Below are positions 25,359 through 37,087 of a stretch of 64,000 nt of DNA, one piece after another. Source of the stretch: Moringa oleifera (Eukaryota; Streptophyta; Magnoliopsida; Brassicales; Moringaceae); NCBI GenBank assembly GCA_021397835.1, contig JAJFZO010000065.1, positions 1,364,001-1,428,000 of the forward strand, written 5' to 3'. The notes under the pieces are model-generated. The model made no database searches and had not been told where the DNA came from. It saw only the letters and a program-made list of their open reading frames with translations. How positions within the stretch are numbered: position 1 is the stretch's first letter; each line of letters starts with the position of its first letter. The translations under genes and the position numbers were made by a program.

Positions 25359-28300
25359 ATGGCAACTGCGACCATGGCTACAGCAGCTGGTGCAGCTGCT
25401 CTTTTGTATTACACATTGAACCGGAAGTTACATGCAAGTACCTCCCGTGATGATGATGAAAATGATAGCAGTGCGGCTAGTCATGCTTCTTTAGGGATTG
25501 ATCGTGTTTCACATAGACTAATTCAAGCTCCAGCAACTTGGTTGGAAACAATTTCAACTTTGTCGGAGACTCTTCGATTTACTTACTCTGAAACGTTGGG
25601 GAAGTGGCCTATCGGAGATTTGGCTTTTGGGATCAATTTTCTATTGAAGAGGCAGGTAAGCTTCATTGATGTTTCTTGCAGATTCACTATGATACTATGA
25701 ATAATTCCTTAGAGTTTGATTTTGTAAATATGAAATGTTTAGAAAAGTGTTATGGTTTGCAGTACTTTTGTAAATGTGGTATGTAGTAAACAATTTTTTT
25801 TTTCTCTTTTAATTATTTGCTCAACTTTTTGGAGATCACATGGGTGGGCAAAGAGGGAGAATAGTAGGATGATAAGGATACCTGACCTTGTTAAAATAAT
25901 TAACTGCGCCTTAAATCAATTTTAGTCTTAGTTTACTGGCAGTAGTATAGGAGGTGCTTACGAGAGTAACAAATAATGAATTTTGGTGTTATGTATCATC
26001 TTCTATGTTCTATAGTAATCAAATTGGGTGTGGGTCATTGTAAAATATTTGATCTTGAGTTTTATTGGTTATGGGTAAAAAGGATTTAATGAAGGCTGAA
26101 ATCCTGTTTAACCTAAAAGTTTCAGTTTTATTGTTTGTTTTTTGGAATCTCTTACATTTGAGTCGGCGTTTGTAAAACCAAGTGTATTTTCAAGTGCATC
26201 TAAACCCACAAGATACCTGTGAGGATACTTCCAAATAGGCCATGATTATATGCCTCTATCCTGTATTTTAAGATGGTTATAATGTTCTATTCTGTAATTT
26301 CAACTCCATGTGGATGATCTGATGCCCCTTACAAATCACCTGATGAGTTCATGTCATGTTTATACAAAGCGTTCGCAGTTGGTGTGTATTTGTGCCGTGT
26401 TTCTTTTCAAGCCTCGATTCTGATCATATAGCTACAATTTCCAGGGGAACTTGCTTGTTGGCACTGTATTTGGTGGTAAAGAGAGTTTACAGCTGAAAGG
26501 AGCAGAGATTACTGCTGAACTTAGATATCTATTAAACTTGTTGACACTGTGTTGGCATTTTTCAAAAAAGCCATTTCCTTTGTTTTTGGAGGAGACAGGC
26601 TATGCTGAAGAAAATGTTCTTCTGCAGGAACCCAAAGCAGGGGTAAGTGACATGCTTTGATTTGTTTAATTTGTTGATTATCCTTTTCCAGAGGGGTTGA
26701 GATGTGTCTGTGTGTGGGTGTCGCTTGAGCTTCTGTGCATGCATGGTGGAAATCATGTATACCAGTATATATAGTCAGTTTTATTCTTCTATGAAGTGAT
26801 ATGTACCGGGGTGACAGTTAGGAAGGATATACTTCGTATCCAATTGATGCTGTATGGATGGGTGCCCAACTGTAATTCTGGGACTTGAATTGCATGGCAT
26901 AAACATGAGTTGAATTCTTTATTGACTATATCATGCAGATATTGAAGCCAGCTTTTACAATTTTAGTTGATCACAAGGCCAAATGTTTCTTCTTACTTAT
27001 TCGTGGAACACATAGCATCAAGGATACTTTGACAGCCGCAACTGGAGCAGTGGTGCCATTCCATCATACTGTTGTGCATGAGGGAGGAGTCAGCAATTTG
27101 GTTTTAGGTTATGCACATTGTGGGATGGTTGCAGCTGCTCGGTGGATAGGAAAGCTTGCTACTCCTTGCCTTATCAAGGCACTTGGCATGTATCCCGGAT
27201 ATCAAGTTAAGGTAAGGTGTAATTTGAATATTGTGATATATATTGTGTGGCTAGAATCTGCTACTTACTGGCTATATTTGATTTATTGGTTATTGCATTA
27301 GTTATTTGATCAGTCTTTCATTGTGAAATCCATTTGAGGTTGTCTTTATGTTGTGAAATATGGTTGTTACTAAGATTGTTAGGAAGTTTTGGATACATAT
27401 TCCTGGGGTATCAAAAGATAACCTTGTGAATTATGTTTTCCATGCTTCTTGATACTTCATTTAGTTGTGGTGGTTATATGGTGACAATTATGGTTCTTAA
27501 GAGGAAGTTAACTTTGATCTCTTTGGTTTTAACAGATTGTAGGACACTCTTTGGGTGGTGGCACTGCAGCACTTTTGACATACGTGTTGCGGGAGCAGAA
27601 GGAACTGTCTACAGCCACTTGTGTTACATTTGCTCCAGGTTGTGTTCTCACCATATACTTATCAATATATTTACTGCTAGCCATAAAGTGCCTGATGCCT
27701 TGTTTATGCTCCAAGTTCCTATGTTGTTTCTAAATTTATTAATTGACTGTGTTACTGTTTGCAGCTGCTTGTATGACTTGGGAATTGGCTGAATCAGGGA
27801 CTGATTTCATTACTTCTGTTATAAATGGAGCTGACTTGGTTCCCACTTTTTCGGCTGCTTCAGTGGATGACTTGCGTGCTGAGGTTATGTTCTTGACAAT
27901 TTAGGATTTGAAATTACTACGTTAACTTGAAAGAGTTGTGTCGAGGATGCATTGGTTAACTGCCTTAGTCGTGTGTCTGATGGTCATGGGTAGTAATGCT
28001 AGCTCCTGTTTGCAAATTTCTGGTGCTTTGTTTGTAAGCTATGATCCTGGACTAGCGTTTATCATGATTAATATCAGGTCTTACTGTTCAGAAACATTTT
28101 TGTATTTGATGCTGAAGGTTTATCTATTGTTGCGACGTCTCTATGAAGTTTCTTTTTGCTACTGTTTTCTCATTTATCTACTCAAAAAATAGAATTATAA
28201 CTCAAACAGAAACAAGCATTCTATCTTCTGTTCCTGATTATTCCAATGTAACTTTTCTTTTCTGTTTCTTTATCTTTTTTTGTTTTTCTTTTGTGTCAGT

Positions 28301-29755
28301 CAGGACTTCCTCTTATTTTTCTGTTTATTTCCTTTATTAATTATGATATGCTTTCTGTATGAGATGTCAATGATTGTCAGATAATTCCAATGTTTCCACT
28401 AGCTCGGTCGGTATGCATTTGAAGGGAATATGGCTTCTATATGCTTGGTGAATTGACATTTGCTGACATGCTGAGACAGTTCTAATGTCTGTGGTGCTTC
28501 CTATTGTTTTAACAATAAACATCTATCCGAAATGTAATCTCTCATCTTCCTTTTTCAGGTGACAGCATCTGCCTGGCTGAATGATCTGAGGAATCAGATT
28601 GAGCGTACAAGAATTCTTAGCACTGTTTACCGTTCTGCAAGTGCATTGGGTTCCCGTCTTCCATCAATGGCAAGTGCTAGAGCAAAAGTTGCTGGGGCTG
28701 GGGCAATTTTGCGCCCGGTTTCTAATGGAACACAGGTAATCTGATTTTGGCTAGCCACCTTTTTCCTCTGAACCTTTGAGTGTCCATGCTAGATTTCTGA
28801 AATAGGAGCAGTGTATCTTGCCTTGTGTTCACTTTGGCTGGATGTTGTGGTGTGTTTTTCATGTTCCAAGCTGTCTAACTTCAACTTGAGTAAATTGGAT
28901 CTTTTTTGATATTCCCAGGTTGTGATGAAGAGAGCTCAGAGCATGGCTGCCTGGACACGTCCTGCCCTGAACTTGTCCTCTTGGTCATGTATTGGACCTC
29001 GTCGTCGGGTAACAGCTGCTTATTCAAACACCAAAGAAGACGGAAACTCTCAATCGTCTTCGTCCAACAAAGCAGAAACTTCCGAGCCTCTTCTTATGTC
29101 TGCCAATGAAACTGCCAGCACTGCAACTTTTGGAACAATTGAACGTCATGAACCGCCATCAAAAGTAACGGAATGGTCTTCAGAAATTGAGTGCTGTTCT
29201 GATGAAGTGGGCCCACATCGCGACGGAGTAGCTGATGTTGATGACGGGGAGGATATAATGGGCCACAATACACACGAAGACCGCATGACTGAAGTTGAGT
29301 TGTGGCAACAGCTTGAGCACGATCTTTATAATTCGACAGAAGGTGAAGAGGCTGATGTGGCAAGGGAAATTAGGAAAGAAGAAGAAGCTGCCATTGCAGA
29401 GGCTGGTCAAGGGCAGCCAGAGAGCGTTGCCCCAGAAATGAAGGAAGCTCACAGGTTTTTCCCGCCAGGAAAGATAATGCATATTATTACCTTTCACTCA
29501 GACAATACAGAGTGTGAAAGTGATACCCCTTCCTCTAGTGACTCTGATAATAGCCAGCGGTTTAGAGGGAATAAGATTGGGATTTTCCTTACCCCACGAT
29601 CACTGTACAGTAAACTGAGACTCTCACAAACTATGATTAGTGATCATTTCATGCCAGTTTATAGAAGACAGATTGAAAGGCTAATAAAGGAGCTCGAGGA
29701 GGAGCAAACTTCTGATGACAGCTGCTATCAACATACTGAAGATGTAGTCTTATAG
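25359..29755 (+). CDS. Class-3 lipase, mono/diacylglycerol lipase-like (calmodulin-binding heat-shock protein homologue), 7 exons, 667 aa
   Basis: Exons: 25359-25655, 26445-26642, 26939-27211, 27536-27638, 27765-27883, 28559-28735, 28919-29755. They sum to 2004 nt in one frame with GT-AG introns. The start is the first in-frame ATG (MATATMATAAG), followed by an alanine-rich hydrophobic segment that could be a membrane anchor. The alpha/beta-hydrolase core contains LLIRGTHS (oxyanion region) near residues 188-195, the nucleophile motif GHSLGG with Ser261, and Asp314 in GADLVP as candidate acid. A histidine near 577 in PPGKIMHI is a candidate third triad member. The C-terminal exon also holds a long acidic, low-complexity linker. 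Family knowledge: such enzymes hydrolyse mono- or diacylglycerols, and a tobacco relative was described as calmodulin-binding. Substrate here is unproven. The leader is long and may contain an intron ending near 25095. Confidence 0.93.
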
Positions 29756-30343
29756 AGTAACTTTTACCTCAATCACGCATGCCGTAATGGAATCAGTTTT
29801 GGGTTTTACTTTCATTGATCTCGTGTCAAGGTTGCACAGAAAATTTAGGGGCAGCAGACAAGCATGTAACTGGAGCCATTAAAGTTAATTGGCCCACTCT
29901 GGCAGATTGAAGAACCTTAACAAGTTGTACACGTACTTACTTTTCTGGGAAAGGCCCCTCTCAAGGCAAGAATTTTTTAGGTTGTATCTATCTGAGATAT
30001 AGTTTTGAAACCCTGATCCTTTGTAAATTGGTTGCCTGAGTTTGTTGAAATGATTCTTTTGTATTACAGGAATACCTTAATTTGATATGTTTAACATGGG
30101 CTTACCTCTGCTAGATCAATCTGTGGGAGTCAATGACATAGTCTGATGACTTGGGCCCTGCTGTCTTTCACCCTCAGTAGAATTATTATGTTTGCACTAG
30201 CAGTGATGGCTAGTTATGAAAAAATTTAAAAGGGTAGTAGGAGAGGCCAAGGCCACTTGTAGATGGCTGCATGACCAAAATGGAATTCATTGTCAGCTTA
30301 AAATCAATGCACGGTGAAACTGTGCATTCATGCCATCAACATG
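29756..30343 (+). other. 3' UTR of the lipase gene and flank
   Basis: Gene-proximal sequence of moderate GC content directly after the lipase stop codon; it probably contains the 3' UTR. No further coding potential was recognised. Confidence 0.5.
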
Positions 30344-30619
30344 TTACCTACTCTTGGAGTCGCAATCAAAACAATTGAAGAGAGGCCAAACGTCATCATC
30401 CACAGAGACAACATTATTGAAGTTTGTCTGAATCATGAAACCTGGAGAAGTGATGATTTGATGAATGTGAGATTTAGGTAACTGGGTTTGCATAACCAAG
30501 CTGTCCACTTCATCTCCTTGGATTTTTCTTGGATTTGCTGTGTTTGACATGGCCATTTGCTTAGCAACCAAACATGGGAGGACAAAAAAGATGAAGAAAC
30601 TAATGATGTAAAGGGATAT
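30344..30619 (-). CDS. Possible small secreted peptide reading frame without a visible ATG
   Basis: An open frame on the minus strand encodes up to 91 residues. It starts with a strongly hydrophobic segment (SLYIISFFIFFVLPCLVA) like a signal peptide, then a polar region, and ends DVWPLFNCFDCDSKSR. The codon where a start would be expected, at 30617-30619, is ATA, and an in-frame TAA lies five codons upstream of it. Internal ATGs (MAMS) would lose the hydrophobic segment. Either an upstream exon with the start exists, the start codon has been lost, or the frame is chance. I do not recognise a peptide hormone family. Low confidence. Confidence 0.3.
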   Translation of the reverse strand: MSLYIISFFIFFVLPCLVAKQMAMSNTANPRKIQGDEVDSLVMQTQLPKSHIHQIITSPGFMIQTNFNNVVSVDDDVWPLFNCFDCDSKSR

Positions 30620-32831
30620 GAAGTTGGTCCCTTAGTTTTGCATGCGTGATTAAGAATGAGATTCTAATCAAACCCCTGAAAGCAGAAGGAAGCCATGATC
30701 GACAAGCAGAAGGCATGCCATGTGAAAAATTATTTTCAGCAATATTATTATTTTTCCCTCTTTTTGAGTGAAGTCTCTTGAGTGTAAATGAGGATGCTTG
30801 AATTGGTGATGAAATCAAATATCTTCATGCAAATTGGCCATCCCATTCCTTTGGTTTTATTCTTTTCTTAATTTTTGGTTCCTTTATGCTCCACTCTTTA
30901 TCTTGCTTGCTCTTAGTTGAAGTGTGAGGAATACAACCTTTGCTTCCTTTTAAACTATAATCTTTGATTTTGTTCTATCTTTTAAGTTACATGCAGACAC
31001 TGATAGTTTTATGAATATTTTCATAGTAAAATATTTATGATTTAAAAATGCGTGTAAAAATATAAACAGTCAATATTTATTTATTAATTGATAAAATAAT
31101 TATTAACACTTAAAAACTAATATATAGAGAGGATTGGAACACAAAATCATTTTAATTTTTAGATTGTAATTTCTTAAAATTATAATAGAAAAAACTGATA
31201 AAATGCATAAAAAATCTTCACAAACAGAAAAAAAAATCATAATATATGATAAATTCATGAAATGAATAATCATGATTTTCGATTTATGTTAATATTTTTA
31301 TATAAGTACATGAAATTATAAAAAAATAATTTTTGTTAAAACGATTAACATAAATAAAATAGATAATCTTAATTCAAAATTAAAAAGGTTAAAAGTTGCT
31401 ATATATGTATACCAATAATTGTGGAGTATATCTTTGGTTTTACAAAATCCACTAAGCAACTCCATATGTTAATCAAATCTCAAGTCATACTGTCAATTCA
31501 CATTCATCAAAATTGACAATTCAGTCAAATAATTAATTTTCTAATTTTGTTGATAACTATAATAGGTTTGCTCTCTTTTAAAAAAAGAAAAACAATGGAT
31601 TTACTTAGAATTGGCCCTTAATCAAGCCATTAGTAATTGATTACCATATTATAATCATCATGGATTGGATTTGCTGACCAACTAATCAGATAACACATTT
31701 CCATAATTGAAACCTATCCCAAATGTTTAATATCTCCTAAGTCAACAACTATATTACAAGTCACATTCCAAGTTCACATCACGTCTACCTAATTAAACAC
31801 CCAACCAACCCTAGATTTCTTTCCCTTTCGCATTTAATTTCTCAAAAATAATGAAATGTCAAAGATATGCATCAAGTTATTAATGTATGTATTAAAAAAA
31901 AAAAAGAATTAGTTAGAAATGATACCATAATCAAACCCATACATTTATAGAGTAATATATCAAACTTTCAACTTCTTACAAAATTTTAAGACAAATTTTT
32001 AATGATCGAAATATAAAAATAAATAATATTTATAATATGATAAAAATTAAAATAATATAATATTTATATTTAATTAAATTATCATTAATATAAATATTTT
32101 ACTTTTAAATTTAGATTTAGATCGATAAATTAATTTCAACTCATTTTATAAAACTATGTTAATATTTCAAGTCGACATCTAGATTTTAAAAGTCTGATTG
32201 TAAGAATTCAAGTGAAAAATGATTAAAAAAATTTAGATTCGACCCAATCACGTTTATCATGTTTACCCGATCTAACTTCATGAATAAACAAAAAATTTTA
32301 GGTAAACAATTACCAGAATGCATGATACTAACTCTAATCTTATAAATAATATATATATATATGTTTTTAATTGATATACATTGTTTTTTAAAAATATTTT
32401 ACTACTTTAAGTGTTATAAATCTATTTATTTATTTTTTTTACAAATCCTTGACGATTTAAATTAAAAAACTCTAAACAAAGTAAATCCGTTATCATAGGT
32501 TGAAGATATAAATTATGGTTGGATTTGAATGAGGAGAAAAGGGGGTAGTGGGTGATCCTTTTAGAAAGCAAATAGATGTCTCCTTGTGGGTATGAGTAAA
32601 AGCTTTCACTTAATAATTCCCTAATGACAAATTAGGAATCAAACAAAAATTTGAGTATCACTTGTCAAATCTGATTTCCATCTTCCACTCACTTCCTACC
32701 TTTTTCTTTTATTTAATCGTAATTTCTTTTCCCTTTCCCCTTTCAGTCAAGTGATTTCATAAAAGATTGTGAAAAAGATAAAAGCTTAAATTAACAAACC
32801 CTAATAATGCATTCAACTTTTACATATAAAA

Positions 32832-32855
32832 TTATATATATATATATATATATAT
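32832..32855. repeat. (TA)n microsatellite
   Basis: A perfect TA run of about 24 bases in AT-rich intergenic DNA. Confidence 0.9.
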
Positions 32856-35089
32856 GGTTTGTGAAACTGTGAGATCATATTAATATAATAGATGCAATCA
32901 TGGTAATAGAAAAACTAGCATACCAAATACTTGGGAATAATTAAATACTAATCGACCACTTGATCAATCATTAACATAATTTAAGTGTGACACCTAACAA
33001 TACCTAGCTACCGTGCCATGTCACAATTTAATTTGTACGGTCACTATCTAACCTCATGAAATTAAGACTTGGCATAATCATATGGTTAATTAATTAATTA
33101 CTTTCCGATAAACATGAACCGGCTTCAACTAGGGTTTGATTGACCTAACATATTAAATCATCATGCCCATTTTAGAATAAAATTGGTTAATATGGTTTCG
33201 TGTTTGTTCATGTTTATAAGTAAGTCCTTCTTTATTTTATAAATTATTGTTAATTTTGGATCCGAAACTTAATTCGGATAAAGTATGATTTATTTTTTAA
33301 GAACATTGATTTTTTTTATTTATATGTACTTTAAGATTTTTAAAATTTTGTAATGTTATTTTCGATTTAGTGAATGACATTCTTATGATAACAATTTTTT
33401 TTTAAAAAAATAATTTTTGATATGTAAATTTAATGGGAATTAAATGAGGAATCGAATGGAATGAGTATCAACATCACTTTCCTAGTATCCAATCAAAGAA
33501 CAAGTTAGCTTATAAAATGAAAGAACAAAAATTAATTCTTTCCGACAAAAATTTAACATAAAATTCTTGAAAAATTTACCTTTAATTTTATATTTTCCTT
33601 GAACTATCTTCCTGAGTAACCTTACTATGAAAAACATCAACCTCTAAGATAAGAGTTGATACACAATTTTCTTATAATTTATATGTATTTCACAGTTAAT
33701 AATAATAATAATAAATATTTATTTATTTGTGTGTTATATATGAATAGAAGAATACCATATGATTTTGGTCCCAAAAATGTTCACACTCCTACATTAAATC
33801 GACTTGGAAACTTTAGACTTTATGGTAAAGAATTAGGACATTTGAAACATAAAATAAAGCATGTGAAACACGCTTGAATGTGAAATGTTGAAGTCTTGTC
33901 CATGTGAACCCTAATTTTTGTGATACCCACATCTTCATTGAACCCAAATGGATTAATTAAAAACCCCTAATTTCCTGTTTGGTTGACATGAAAATTGATT
34001 GAGAAAAAGATAGGAAGAAGATATGGTTGGGTTGTCCTTTATCTAATCTTTACAAGTGGCAGTCTCTTTCACAATTAATGCCAATAATTTCAATCTTTTT
34101 GCCTTTTTGTTTATTGAAGAAGGTGGTTTGAATCCTTGAGGAATCAATTGGCAACAAGGTATATCCTAATGCTACCTAAAAGGAAAATGGGGAAGTGGGT
34201 TGCTTAAATTGCACAATATCAACTCTCATTCAAATAATTTAAAAGGAATCATTGTGTCACTCAATTTTCCGCCCATCTTACAATTTCTAATTTAACTTTT
34301 AATTTTAAAAATTATTAATTTTTTATTTTTATTACAACCATAAATAAATAACTAAATAATATTCATTTTTATAATAAAATATTTTAGGAAGCAACTGATT
34401 TACGAGATTTTAAAGGATTTTCAGAGATTTTTATTAAAAATTAGATGTCTGAAGAGCAAAATCATGAGTAATTTTATTGGTGAGATTGAAGTATCTTCTA
34501 CCATTAATATTTTAAAATTTAATTAATATATTCTTAATGATGTTTATATTATAAATGTATTTGAATGCACCTGTATTATTGAAAAATATAAGTAAAAATC
34601 AATATACATTCTGAAAATGTAATTGATAAAATAAAATAGAAAATATATTTAATTAAAAATCTAAAAGTGAGATTTTTAAGAGGAATTAAACATGAGTAAT
34701 TTAATTTTTTTTGAAATTGACTACTTGAGTATAAACTTTTTAAAAATCATGTTAATTAAAAAACATAAACATCCAAAATTTTTATAAACCAAAAATTACA
34801 TTAGAGTCTGAAAAATATGTTCATAATTACACAACGAGTGAAAATATTTATGTATTAATTGATAAAATTATTTTTAAATAATATAATATATGATTAACTA
34901 CATTATGCATTGAACTAGACGGAGTTTGAGGCAAATTTGTGTTTTAAAATATTTATAAATATTCAAAAAGATGCAAATTATTAGAAATTTTAATTTTAAT
35001 TTTTTTAAAATCAAACTTTTATTTTTAAAATATTTTAAAATTTATCAATTTATATTAAAATAAATCTTATAAAAAATTAAAATATTAAA

Positions 35090-35230
35090 ATTAAAATATT
35101 TTGTATTAAAATTTGATTTAAAATTTTTATAAAAATGAAAAAAATCAAACTATCATAAATTTATTTTTTGAGAACTGAAAATATTTTTTAAAATTATTTT
35201 ATCAAAAAATTAAAAAATTATAAAAATAAT
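35090..35230 (+). repeat. AT-rich repeat, copy of the dispersed family core
   Basis: TTGTATTAAAATTTGATTTA followed by ATCAAACTATCATAAATTTA has the same segment order as the copies near 51980 and 61370. Boundaries are approximate. Confidence 0.4.
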
Positions 35231-36250
35231 TTATTAATTAAAAATTATTAAAAATTTAAAATTTAAAAATAAATATAAATTTTATTTAAATAATTGTTAA
35301 ATATTTCGATAATAAAAATATTATTAAATTTTTATAATTATTTTAAATTAAAATTAAATTATATAAATTTAATAAATCATTAAAATTTAAGATTTGAAAT
35401 GACTTTCACCCTAAAAAAGAAAAGGGACTTGTTGTTAGTTGAAGTTACCAAATTAGCCCCCCTGGAGTTGAGGCTGAATTAAGTATTTGTTAACAACTAA
35501 TCAACCGTGTTTGACAAAACAAACGAGTAAATTAGGCGCTAATATAATACTGCTTCAAAGGCGGTACCTTACACGTTCGAGAAATACACGTGGCGTAAAC
35601 TGAGTGGTCAAGAGAAGGGAACAAACGCTGTGGGGAAACTACTCCAACAGCACATATAGCCTAAGAATGGTCTTCGGGTCTCCGTTGACATCACGATAAG
35701 GCTGAGCTGGCAATCATGTATAAACGGCTATTATTCACTGCCAGCAAGCAACTGCTGACGTGGATTATGCTGTTGTTCCACTTCCTTTAAAGCTTCAATC
35801 ATTGGCTTCCACTCTTATTTACCCGGTTTGCTCTCTCTCTCTCTGAAAAGGGCTTGCCCCCTCCTCTTCCTCTGCAAAAGCTCTCTGCTGTTCATCTATG
35901 TCTGCTTGAGCGGAAAAAGATTCTGTTTTTTCTTGCGACGGAGATCCAAAAGAGAAATTTCTTGGTGGGTTCTCTGTGTTTGGGCTTGGTTCTTGAAAGA
36001 AAGAGAAAAGTTGATCAGGGAACAGGAGAAAGTTGTTTCTTTCTTTCTTTGAAATGGTTTTGATGTGTGAGATTTTCTTCGGCGAAGAAGGGAAGTTGGA
36101 AGAAGGAGAGTGGGAGAAAGAGAGATAACCAATAAAACAGAGAGAATTATTCATATCTTCAAAAGCCAAAACAGCAGAAGTAGGAAAAGATATACAAATA
36201 CAGAAGAAAGAATCCAGAAAAAAGTCTTTTCTGATCATCTGCTTCTGCTG

Positions 36251-36593
36251 GTAATTCCTTTTCAAGTTCTTTCGTTTTTTTTTTTGGGTTTTCTTTTGTT
36301 TTAATCATTCAAAAAAGAGTTTTATCATCGGAGTAGAATCTGTTTTTTCTCTGTGATGTTTCCTCTTCTTGATCAATCATCAATGATGGTGGCGTTCCAG
36401 AAATTTAACCTCATCTTAGGTTTCCATTACCTGTCAAATAATTTTCTTTTTCCCTGTTCTTATCTGAGAGAATATGAAGGGAATCCACTTTTTGGGCGCT
36501 GGACTTGATTTTACTTGCCTGCTTTGTTTAAAATAGAAAGAAGATCTGCTACTTTTGTTATTATTCATCTGTTTGATTTGGTAATGTATACAG
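36251..36593 (+). other. Probable 5' UTR intron of the DUF1677 gene
   Basis: A CTG|GTAATT donor at 36251 and a TATACAG acceptor ending at 36593 would place the splice junction 11 bases before the chosen ATG. This also removes the in-frame upstream ATG at 36584. The inference rests on splice consensus only. Confidence 0.5.
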
Positions 36594-36604
36594 GTTTATC
36601 ATCA

Positions 36605-37087
36605 ATGTCTGCAACCATAGCAAGTGACCCACTTGTGGTCTCAGCTCCGGCACAGGAAACTCAGCCGCCACCAGCAAAGCTCATGGCACAAACCGACGTC
36701 GAGTTTGCCAAATGCGAGTGCTGTGGACTAACAGAGGAGTGCACCCCGGCCTACATAGAGAGAGTACGAGAAAGATACCATGGAAAATGGATATGTGGGT
36801 TGTGTGCTGAGGCTGTGAAAGATGAGATTGTGAGGACTGAGAGGCTTATCAGCACTGAAGAAGCACTGACCAGGCACATGAACTTCTGCAAGAAATTCAG
36901 GTCCTCTGGGCCACCCCCCAATCCAACAGTGCATTTGATATCTGCCATGAGACAGATTCTTAGAAGAAGCTTGGATTCACCCAGGGCATTAAGATCAACC
37001 CCAAATAGTCCTACTAAGAATGAAACAGGACTTCGAGGTCCAGTGCTTGCTAGATCTGAAAGCTGCTTCCCTACCTTGTCTGGTTGA
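36605..37087 (+). CDS. DUF1677 family protein (160 aa)
   Basis: Single coding exon. The start was chosen at MSATIASDP because it follows the probable leader intron. The core near residues 34-75 has paired cysteines (KCECCGLTEEC and WICGLC) spaced like a small zinc-binding module, the hallmark of DUF1677. It is followed by a helical basic segment and an arginine-rich region (RQILRRS). The C-terminal tail is rich in Ser, Pro and Arg and ends ESCFPTLSG. Family members are plant-specific and uncharacterised, so no molecular function can be given. Length fits the family. An unspliced reading could start 7 codons earlier at 36584. Confidence 0.88.
   Translation: MSATIASDPLVVSAPAQETQPPPAKLMAQTDVEFAKCECCGLTEECTPAYIERVRERYHGKWICGLCAEAVKDEIVRTERLISTEEALTRHMNFCKKFRSSGPPPNPTVHLISAMRQILRRSLDSPRALRSTPNSPTKNETGLRGPVLARSESCFPTLSG

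Larger units (their letters stand above)
30620..36250. other. 5.6 kb AT-rich intergenic region plus DUF1677 promoter
   Basis: No gene was recognised. Most of 31.0-35.4 kb is AT-rich low-complexity DNA with a TA microsatellite at 32832-32855 and a repeat-family segment near 35100. From about 35.4 kb GC rises and the sequence looks like promoter and leader of the DUF1677 gene, with ACGT cores near 35575 and 35588. Confidence 0.5.

Noticed and set aside
35819..36265. 148-codon minus-strand ORF upstream of the DUF1677 gene
   Set aside because: Low-complexity Ser/Phe/Lys/Glu composition that mirrors the purine/pyrimidine-rich leader of the plus-strand gene; no domain.
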